Notes under the pieces: model-generated
Told to the model about the DNA's origin: nothing
What the model saw: only the letters and a program-made list of their open reading frames with translations
The model's database searches: none
NCBI GenBank assembly: GCA_009869945.1
Contig: WIXG01000601.1
Coordinates: 1-33,566 of the forward strand
Reading direction: 5' to 3'
DNA: 33,566 bases
Source: Mesaphorura yosii
Taxonomy: Eukaryota; Arthropoda; Collembola; Poduromorpha; Tullbergiidae
Made by a program: the position numbers and the translations under genes
Shown: positions 9,540 through 17,336 of the stretch, in pieces
How the letters are laid out: each line of letters starts with the position of its first letter
Position numbering within the stretch: the stretch's first letter is position 1

Positions 9540-10685
9540 TTAATAATAGTTGATCATCAAGAAAATCGATGAATCCATCAGAATCCGGAGCTCGTTCAAC
9601 ACCAGGTTACGGTCCATGAAGTAGAACGATCCGACTTTATTTCTTAATTCTATGCATGATTTCAGGGGCACTGTCCGCTGTTTTCTGTCCACCGCCACTG
9701 CGTTCAAGGCGTGCAAGAACTCTACCGACAGTTTGTTGGTCTCTGAGAGCACGTAGACAGTGCCCACTCCAAAAACAAAGCAGACAGAAGCGAGAATAGG
9801 AAAAATTGTCAGCGTTGGATCCGAGAGCATTCTGTCACCGACTCTGAAACTCATGCACAACGTCGTGGGCCCAATGATTTCGGTAAACGTCTTTGTTAGT
9901 GGAATGGGGAACTTCCCCAGCGACATGTTGAAGAGGGTGTTGATTAGGGCCAACGATCGATACGACAGAATCAAGTTGTTGAAGAGCTTTACTCTGATTT
10001 CTTGCTGGTCTGCCGCCCGCGCCGTTGCCGTCAACTGCTCCAAGCAAGAATTTGTGTGCACGGAGTACGCGTGCCCAATCACAAGCAACGCACTCGCCAG
10101 ATTTACCGCTTTGTAAATTGTGTACAAAGAAACCAGCATGCTGACTGCGAAAGTGGCGATGCTCTGCTTGTCCTTTGCCAGCAGCATGGAGTCGAGATGG
10201 TAGCGTGAGCCTCGTGTGGCCGCCAGCAGAATGAAGGCGACCATAATCGTTATCTGACCAGCCCACAAGCAGATTTGAATAGCGTGTATGGTAAGCTTTC
10301 GTTTAGTTGATAACTCTGCGTTGTCCGACCAGACGCGCTGAGCTTGAGTTTTGGCTTGCAGTTGATTCGCTAGCGCCATGAGTTCGTTGTGCCAGCCACC
10401 GCCAATGCTTATGATGGTTACGTACGTGGCGGCCATTGTCACACAGCAGTGGATCATGACTTCCAGAAGCGGCGGACGTGGGCCTTGCGAACAGAATGCG
10501 CCAACCAAGAACGCCAGGTGAAGTGTATGAACTACATTCACGACGACGTAGCTCACGAGTCTTCGTGTCGACTTGAATCTCGTCAAACGTCTTGGTTTCT
10601 GGTCCCAGTCAAACGGAAACAGTAAGCACTTTGTAGATAGAAGCAGGAATTTTTCCAAGAACTGAAATTCGAGCCTTGACAGCAT
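9540..10685 (-). CDS. seven-helix chemoreceptor-like protein (gustatory-receptor-like), intact
   Basis: One uninterrupted exon of 381 residues. The open frame runs further upstream but without an ATG. The ATG at 10685 (context CAAAATG) begins the MLSRLEFQFLEK motif that also opens the other full-length copies, so it is taken as the start. Hydrophobic segments lie at about residues 45-64, 75-95, 132-156, 173-205 (perhaps two), 259-281, 292-313 and 368-380, seven in all. The ending GSFYFMDRNLVLNELRILMDSSIFLMINYY region resembles the last-helix region of arthropod gustatory receptors (G-F-F-x-V/L-D-R-x-L), but the usual TYhhhhhQF signature is replaced. Such receptors are ligand-gated cation channels in the plasma membrane of sensory neurons; the ligand here is unknown. 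Unlike the copy at 14375-15598 it has no intron. Family assignment is by eye, hence moderate confidence. Confidence 0.7.
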   Translation of the reverse strand: MLSRLEFQFLEKFLLLSTKCLLFPFDWDQKPRRLTRFKSTRRLVSYVVVNVVHTLHLAFLVGAFCSQGPRPPLLEVMIHCCVTMAATYVTIISIGGGWHNELMALANQLQAKTQAQRVWSDNAELSTKRKLTIHAIQICLWAGQITIMVAFILLAATRGSRYHLDSMLLAKDKQSIATFAVSMLVSLYTIYKAVNLASALLVIGHAYSVHTNSCLEQLTATARAADQQEIRVKLFNNLILSYRSLALINTLFNMSLGKFPIPLTKTFTEIIGPTTLCMSFRVGDRMLSDPTLTIFPILASVCFVFGVGTVYVLSETNKLSVEFLHALNAVAVDRKQRTVPLKSCIELRNKVGSFYFMDRNLVLNELRILMDSSIFLMINYY

Positions 10686-11100
10686 TTTGGTGAGACGCTC
10701 GGGACTCTTGACTCCGAAGTGTCTGAGAAATACGAGGAGCGCCGAGACAGTGGCTAGCAAAGCCTGTTTTATTTTACGCCTTGCATATTTTCATCATTTC
10801 GATTGAGTTGAGTAATTAGATTGATGCAAATGTTTGTAAATTCGTTCGAGCTGTCAAATGAAATATTGAATATTGCGTAACATGTGGGTCCTGTAGAAAA
10901 TAAACACAAATAGAATTCTTAATTTTATTTCACACATTCTCATTCGTGATTTTCAAAATTGACATTAGAAATGAGTCAAAAATAATTAAAAACTTAAATT
11001 GACAATTCATGTCCAGGCATTTCTCAGTAATCATTGATTGCAAAATGCCCAGACGACTATGATTTCTACAAACAGCTTCAGAGAAAACTTGATGAATATC
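10686..11100. other. spacer between receptor copies
   Basis: About 415 bp, AT-rich. It should hold the promoter of the intact receptor gene and the 3' flank of the next pseudogene copy. No clear TATA/Inr pair or gene was identified. Confidence 0.3.
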
Positions 11101-12217
11101 CTAGAAACTTATCAACAGGAACGTCAATATGTCCAGCATGAACTTGAGCTGAGTCAGGGCATGATTTTGATCCATAAAATAGAGCGAGCCACCCTGGGCC
11201 CGCAACGGCGGACATGAGACCATGATCGCCGGCAGCAACTTTCCTTCTTCGATCTCACATCCAGACACGGAACTCTTCTTGTACTGGCGGCATGGATTAA
11301 GACGACTGACTTCTCGTACGAATGGGACAACACCAGCGTTGCAAGTACCTTAAACGAAAATACTGAGAAAGCAGCAACAGGCAAAATCAGTAAGTGTGGA
11401 TTCGTCAATAGATTTCGATTTGTCCGAACCGTCACGAACAACAGAGTCCGTGCGAGGATTTCTGTAGTTGTTTTCAAAAGCGGGAAAACGACACTGTCGA
11501 AAGTTCGGTTGAAGAGTGTATTAAGAAGTAAGAGCCTCCTGTAGGTGTGGTTTCCATTGAGTGGGCAAGTTGTTTCAAGAGCAAATGCGTAGCCACACAG
11601 TACACGTACCAAATCGGCACCAGATTTAGGGCGAGCTCCGTGGCTCGAGCGATGGTGAATCATTCCAGCAGCCAGGCGGGTATGAATGTCCACGTATTTT
11701 GCCATTCGTACGGAAGGAGCGTGTCCAAATAAAAATTGGCTCCGGCTGCCTGGAGGAGAAACAGGCCTACAGCCGCCCACCTAATTCTAGGTACAGCGCA
11801 AATGAACCGCAATGCTCTGACTGCGCGTCTGCTTGCCATCCCACTCACTTTTGGAATACAGGCGACCTTGTTCAGTTGATTCATCAGTATGGCCAGCTCT
11901 TCGTCACAGCTCCCACATCCGAAAAGTTAGCCGGACACTTGTGCCGCGACAAGAAGAACGTGGACAATCACTTCTAAAATTGAAGGATCGGGCGTCTGCG
12001 TTTGGCCTGTCTGAAATGCTCGGACGATCAAGAAGTCCATGTAACATACTTCGAATGCCGTGACGGCTTTCCGAAGCCTACTTTTACGCCAGGACGTCGT
12101 TATCGATAGTGTCTTCTTGTCTTGTGAGATTTGTTCTCATTCAAAGACGAAAGCCGCCGATCCGGTGGAAGAATCGAGCGCATTTTCAAAGCGCTTGAGT
12201 TCTAAGGCTGTGAACAT
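11101..12217 (-). pseudogene. chemoreceptor-like gene, full length but with stops and frameshifts
   Basis: The copy can be followed from the family start (ATG at 12217, MFTALELKRFENAL) to the family end (FLLISF, TAG at 11101), so it is essentially complete. It carries three premature stops: TGA at 12137-12139 where relatives have Trp in FEW, TAA at 11927-11929, and TGA at 11660-11662 where relatives have Trp in LEW. There are also at least two one-base frame changes, near 11545-11560 (before the NTLFNRTF motif) and near 11215-11260. There is no intron at the site used by the copy at 14375-15598. Recognisable pieces include NQLNKVACIPK, LDTLLPYEWQNTWTF, RTNRNLLTNPHLLILP and SLYFMDQNHALTQLKFMLD. 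Clearly dead as a protein-coding gene. Confidence 0.8.
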
Positions 12218-12603
12218 CTTTTAATAGACGAAAGGTCGGTCAGGCGGGTTCGAATTCGGGCTCATACTGCTTTTAAACTGGAAGAGCGATGTGAGACGTA
12301 AACACTTACAGATAAAGCAATTTCGCAGCATTAAAGTTAAATGCCTAATTAAAATTCTCTGCGTTTGCGTCAGCAAACAGCCCCGTATTTTTCCAATTTG
12401 GGCCTACGTGACAATGGAGTAAATATTTATGGGTTCAAGTTTCAAACAAACTTGACAGGGTGGATAATCATCGACGATTTCACCATATTTTTTTAATTTA
12501 AAAATTGTATAATGGCGAGCAGAGCACAACTTGAAAAATTTTAGATTTTCAGATATAAAATTTAATTCTTGGAACTCCTAATTAACAATTGCTCCTGGTC
12601 TGC
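12218..12603. other. spacer between two receptor pseudogenes
   Basis: About 385 bp. It contains a GGTTCGAATTCGGG string near 12248 that resembles a tRNA B box, but no cloverleaf can be drawn around it. Nothing else was recognised. Confidence 0.3.
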
Positions 12604-13760
12604 CTAGAAATTTATGAGCAGAAACATCAAAACGTCAAACATAAAATTAAGCTGCGTCAAAACATGCGACTGATCGATGAAATAAATGGAGCCGACTTGG
12701 GTTCGCAGTGGCAGGCAAGACGCCACGGTCGCCGAAAGTAGCTTCGAATGTTTGACGTCACCAAAGCTAGAAGAAATGGAACTTGCTTTGTCTTGTACTT
12801 GATCGATTGCAAGAAGGTGACTGATTTCTCGTAGGAGTGCGACAGCACCTGAGTTGAAAGAACTGCAAATGTAATTGCAGCAGCTGCCGCCATGGGCAAA
12901 ACCAGCAAGTGCGGATGAGTCAACAGGTTTTGATCCGTTCGAATCGCCATGAATAGGGAAGCTGGTCCTGTGATTTCTGTGACGGTTTTGATAAGGAGAA
13001 GAAGGACGCTGCCGAAAGTTCGGTTGAAAAGCGTGCTCAGTAACAACATGGTCCTGTAGGTACGGATTGCTGCGTATGGCCTGCCGCTCCGTAATTGATG
13101 TGTGCTCTGCTTCAGGAGAAAGTTCGTCATCAAACAATGCACGTATCCGACCGAAAGTAGGCAGATCGCATATTCCGTGGCACGTGGTATTGTGCACCAT
13201 TCGAGGATCCAGACTGGGAAGAAAGTCCACATATTTTGCCATGCAGGCGGAAAGGCCGTGTTCAGATGGAACTTGGACCCGGCTGTCAGGAAGAGAAAAC
13301 GCGCTATCGCTAAGCACGTGATTTGAGTTACGATGCAAAAAAAACTGTAGTGCCCGGATCGCAAGATTTCTGGCGTTCCTCCTCGTTCTCCTGGGGAGTA
13401 ACGCCAACTTCTTCAGTTGGTTCACTAACGTTACTAACTCTTCTTCACAGCATCCACAGCTGATTGCTACAGAGAATACTTGCGAGATAATCAGCAGAAG
13501 CTGGACTACGACTTCTACGATTGGCCGGGTTCAGTTGTCCCGCATGCTTGCATTTGCATTGAACGAACTATTAAAAAGGCAAGGTAGCAGACTTGGAGAG
13601 CCGTGACGCCCTCCCTCCACGTTCGTTTACGTCGGGAGGTTGTCACTGACAATTGCTTCTTTTTCTCTGAAGTCCATATCCATTCGAAACCGAATAATAA
13701 CGCTCTCGTGGAAGAATAAATCGCCTTCTCAAAGTATTTTAATTCTAAGGACGTCAACAT
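12604..13760 (-). pseudogene. chemoreceptor-like gene, full length with three frameshifts
   Basis: The family start is at 13760 (MLTSLELKYFEKAIYSSTRA with the FGFEW motif) and the end is at 12604 (MFLLINF, TAG). No premature stop lies in the intended frame, but three one-base frame changes interrupt it. The first is near 13520-13530, just before PIVEVVVQLLL. The second is in a run of eight T (minus strand) near 13337-13344, between RALQFF and CIVTQITCLAI. The third is near 12750-12780, before SCLPLRTQVGSIYFID. Between them the family motifs are well kept: GSKFHLNTAFPPAWQNMWTF, WILEWCTIPRATE, STLFNRTFGS and RTDQNLLTHPHLLVLP. The good preservation and a break in a homopolymer leave open that part of the damage is assembly error; as it stands it is a pseudogene. 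Confidence 0.7.
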
Positions 13761-14374
13761 CTTTGGTGTTTCCTGTTCCCGAGTCAAATCGAAGCTGCGA
13801 GCTGCGTTGCAGGCTGGCTAAGCTAGCTAAGAGTCAAACTGACTGTTTTATGTTTTTGTTGTGGGAATCGAAACTCGAAAAGTTGAGGACAAAAATGGTC
13901 ACCGAGTTAAAATTAAGTGCCTACTTAAAATTGGTTTAGTCTTACCAGCCTGTTCTTAGTCGACGATCATGAAAATTAAGTGTGATGTTTGCTTTACCGT
14001 GGCCTTACCACGCCGAAGAAAATTACGGCTCAAAAGTTTCGATGTCGTCTCAAGAATCCCATACAAATTGTAATTCTAACGGCACAGGCACAGAGCAGAC
14101 AGGTATTTTTCTCCTCTTCTTCAAAATGAAAACTGGATATGCAGATAGGCAATAATTGGCACGTCAGAAATTGAAAAATGTGTAGTATATACTTGTATAT
14201 TGTTTTATTGCGTTTCCGAAGCTTATAGCTTAACGTTAGTTCTTAATTAAGTCTAAATATGCATCGACAATTCAGTTAGTAACTAGATTATTGTTTGCTA
14301 ACATACTCCAATCGATTCTAATTGACTCTGACAACGCATTACGGACGACTATTGAACATACTATGGATAGTTAC
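13761..14374. other. spacer between receptor copies
   Basis: About 610 bp holding the 3' flank of the intact receptor at 14375 (minus-strand AATAAA at 14204-14209) and the 5' flank of the pseudogene at 12604-13760. No further gene was recognised. Confidence 0.35.
14204..14209 (-). terminator. poly(A) signal of the receptor gene at 14375
   Basis: TTTATT on the plus strand is AATAAA on the minus strand, 166 nt beyond the stop codon at 14375. Confidence 0.35.
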
Positions 14375-15598
14375 TTAGAAATTGATCAACAAGAACATCA
14401 GCGCGTCAATCATGACCTTCGTCTCCGTCAACATGAAAGGTCGATCCACAAAGTAGAGTGCACCGACCTTTGCCTTCAAAACCATGCACGATGATTTCTG
14501 TGCTTGAAGAAGCTTAGGCATGATTCCAGCTCCATCCATACAATGGAAAGACCTCAAGAACTTGATGGATTGCTCATGCGTTTCCGACAAAACGGCTGCT
14601 GAGGATAATGCAAAGAGAAAGCACCCAACACCCAAAGCAGGGAGGATCAACAGTTGAGGGTTCGTCAGGACACTTCGGCCCAGGCGAATTGCCATGAACA
14701 GCGATGCCGGTCCGACTATTTCGACATCCGTTTTGAGGAGTGGATAGAACAGGCTACCGAATGTGCTGTTGAACATCGAGTTGAGAACCAGCAGGCCGCG
14801 GTACGTTCGAATTGCGCGCCAGGGGTCGGTATGGACTTGACTTAATACTTCATTGAGCATTGAGCCAGATATCAACCAGAAGATGAATCCGAGATCAACA
14901 ATAATCAACGAGTAGACTACCGATCTGAACATGACAATTGTTTCCAGGGTCCACGCAGCCAGAAATGTCCACCAGGTGCTCCAGGGATGAGGAAGGACGG
15001 AGTTTAGGTGAAATTTCGACCCGTTGGTTACAAGCATCATCAGGCTCATGCATGGCCACGCCGAGGCGCCAACGACTAAGATGAAGCGGATCATTCGAAC
15101 TGCTCGGCGTCGGCGCTCAGTTACCCCCAGCGACTGTCTTGCTGAGGCTGATTTTTCTGCTGACGCGGTGCAAGTGGAACAATATATACAAGAACGAACT
15201 GGCCAATAGGACTGAATAAGAATCTTACCCCCCTTCTCGGCTACTGCAGTGATGTACAGTTGATTCAGTAGTCCCACGAGTTCCTCCTCACATCCTCCAA
15301 TGAAGACCCTGATTACAGAAGAAAATCCGATCGAGTTGGTGACGAGAAAATGAGCAGCGACTTCCATGACTGGCAAATTAGCCTCGGATTCTCCACGAAA
15401 TATTTGCACCACCAGAAACGTTAGAAGGCTCCATCCAATGAACGTGATGCTATGCTTGAGACAGGTTTTGTACCAAGTTGTACAGATTGACAACCGTCTC
15501 TTCTTGCTCTTGCTCCTCCATTCAAATCCGAACGAAAAAGGGCCGGTAGATAAACGAATCGCCTTTTCCAGATACGCAAGTTCAGTCTTTGTAAGCAT
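14375..15598 (-). CDS. seven-helix chemoreceptor-like protein, intact, with one small intron
   Basis: Same family as the gene at 9540-10685. The start at 15598 is chosen because MLTKTELAYLEKAIRLSTG matches the starts of the other copies; the frame is open to an earlier ATG at 15814, which would add 72 residues without family likeness. A stretch near 15228-15157 has a good donor (GTAAGA) and acceptor (GTCAGCAG). It is 72 nt long, a multiple of three and free of stops, so the frame is open with or without it. Removing it gives 383 residues and aligns well with the 381-residue paralogue, so it is most likely an intron. Conserved points: FGFEW near the start, GSKFHLNSVLPHPWSTWWTF, NSMFNSTFGSLFYPLLKT, RLGRSVLTNPQLLILP and the closing GALYFVDRPFMLTE...FLLINF. 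Presumed plasma-membrane chemoreceptor; ligand unknown. Confidence 0.7.
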   Translation of the reverse strand: MLTKTELAYLEKAIRLSTGPFSFGFEWRSKSKKRRLSICTTWYKTCLKHSITFIGWSLLTFLVVQIFRGESEANLPVMEVAAHFLVTNSIGFSSVIRVFIGGCEEELVGLLNQLYITAVAEKGGKILIQSYWPVRSCIYCSTCTASAEKSASARQSLGVTERRRRAVRMIRFILVVGASAWPCMSLMMLVTNGSKFHLNSVLPHPWSTWWTFLAAWTLETIVMFRSVVYSLIIVDLGFIFWLISGSMLNEVLSQVHTDPWRAIRTYRGLLVLNSMFNSTFGSLFYPLLKTDVEIVGPASLFMAIRLGRSVLTNPQLLILPALGVGCFLFALSSAAVLSETHEQSIKFLRSFHCMDGAGIMPKLLQAQKSSCMVLKAKVGALYFVDRPFMLTETKVMIDALMFLLINF

Positions 15599-16674
15599 CT
15601 TGGAATTCAGGAGAGAGTCTATCTGAGGTCTTTCTCCGCGAGTTCTGCGGTGTCGACTAAGAACATGACGTGACAGAAACGCTTTGTCGTACGCTGCATT
15701 ACATTTGACCCAAAAGTTTTGTACTTTGGAGTGCCCTTGAAGCGTGGAATTTTTAATTGACATAATTGAAATTGTAGCCGGAACTTTTCGACGTGTGTAT
15801 TGCACTTTGTACATAAAAGACGTCGGTCCTCTGATTTAACTCACTGTCCACGTCTAAAATCAAGGCGTAGCTAATTACAGGTTAGCGAAAAGTGTCAATC
15901 ATTTCACGAAAAGAAGAGAACATTGAAGATTTCAAGCCATTCCGAACTTTGCCCGGTTGCGAAATAGAATAATCAATAAGTTGTCACGTCCTGTCCAGAG
16001 TCCAGTGAGGCTTTCGGCCTTGAGAGTACCTGCCTCGAAGAATTTTAATGTTGTTCGACTTCGACGTACGAGACCAGATCAGTTCAGAAGTAATTGAAGG
16101 TCGATATACCGCAAGTGCCAATTTCTTTCAATCAAGCCAGTGCGTGGACTGGGCACGGCTGGAATTCTAATTATTGTATCATCATGGCCCATGCTCATAA
16201 TTGAATCGAGACTTCAGCCAGCTCTCTTAATATTCGTAGCAACAGCAACTGGAAAATGCACCCAGCCCAACTCAGCCACACTCCAACTCGAACTCAAACC
16301 ACATCCTAATTTCTTGTATCAATTAGTTTAACCGCATTCTTCCAGCACGTAAATTTCCAGCACGCAGCGCAGTTGGCGTTTACGTTGTCAAAGCCTTGCC
16401 TGCCTTGCTAACAAGAATTCGGTGGCCAGGCCATACGTCGTAGCCACAGACATGCATGGTCCTGATGCTTAGTCATTCTTCCTTACCCACAGATTATTGT
16501 CTATTGTACGATTGTGCCAGATGTTTAGACGAGAAACCAGAAATAAATATCCAAGTGTTCAATTGTGTAATCAGCAGGTAGCGTAGTTGATTATTTTATT
16601 GTATACAGCTCTTTTCACCAATTTTGTATTGCAATTGTTGTGAACAATGTCCGTAATTGCAAGATAATGTCAAC
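15599..16674. other. divergent intergenic region
   Basis: About 1.1 kb between the minus-strand receptor gene and the plus-strand four-helix gene, the point where gene orientation switches. It should contain both promoters. I could not pick a convincing TATA/Inr pair; AT-rich stretches occur at 16560-16660. No other coding sequence is supported. Confidence 0.35.
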
Positions 16675-17336
16675 ATGGCGAGACAAAGTCCGCTAGGACC
16701 GTACATTCCAGCACTCGTGCTGGCACTGGCCGTTCTTAATTTGGTAAGTAAATCTGCAGCCTACAGGAGTGTTCAGTGTTGGGACGGATTTTAGAATGAC
16801 AAATTCGACTTTTAAAACAGGCTGTGACATCGCTCTCGATTTTCGTCGACGGCATCACGCTATGGGATCTTCGGGTGCAGACAATCGACGAAGACACGGC
16901 AAAATGGAACGCACGAGCCGTGTCCGGAATGATTCTCGTCGCATTTCACCTCTCCTTGTGCCTGATCCAAATGTATTACGGGACTAAATTATTTGAAGCG
17001 GTCAGAGAGGTACTTGAAAATCAAAAAAATGTAAACTCTTAAGTGCAGAAGGATCAATCAATAAGATTTTCCATGTTTTCCGGGTTGTGTTCTTTGCAGC
17101 GTGACCACATCAAATGCCGAAACTGGTTTTTCATTTCGATCAACATTTACTGCATGGAATTCCTGCTCTTCATCCTCATCACGATTCTCGCCCCGAATGT
17201 AGCCCCATTCGTAGCCTTTACGACACTGGCCCTCATTTATAAATTGGTCCAGCTCTGGCCCGTCGACGGATTCGTTCAGAACCTGCAGTCATACAGCGAG
17301 CCGTTGCTTGGAGAAGGGGCCGAGTTCCACATCTGA
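16675..17336 (+). CDS. small four-helix membrane protein of unknown family
   Basis: Three exons: 16675-16743, 16821-17009 and 17100-17336. Introns are 77 and 90 bp (GTAAGT...AACAG and GTACTT...TGCAG), all in phase 0. The product has 164 residues. The start has a good context (CAACATGG). Four hydrophobic segments are visible: about 8-32 (PYIPALVLALAVLNL running over intron 1 into AVTSLSIFV), 54-76 (SGMILVAFHLSLCLIQMYY), 98-118 (FFISINIYCMEFLLFILITIL) and 120-138 (VAPFVAFTTLALIYKLV). A short polar loop rich in Asp/Glu lies after helix 1, and the C-terminal tail is acidic (EPLLGEGAEFHI). There is no Cys pattern of tetraspanins and no claudin motif. I do not recognise the family; an integral membrane role is all that can be said. 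The gene model itself is well supported by clean junctions. Confidence 0.75.

Noticed and set aside
11101..12217. A nuclear code in which TGA means Trp
   Set aside because: The four-helix gene and the ZC3H4-like gene both end at TGA, and the same receptor copy also has a TAA stop and frameshifts.
12240..12275. tRNA-like B box (GGTTCGAATTCGGG)
   Set aside because: No A box at the right distance upstream and no acceptor or anticodon stem can be paired around it.
12604..13760. Programmed frameshifting in the receptor copy
   Set aside because: Three separate frame changes without a conserved slippery site, and intact paralogues without any, point to decay or sequence error.
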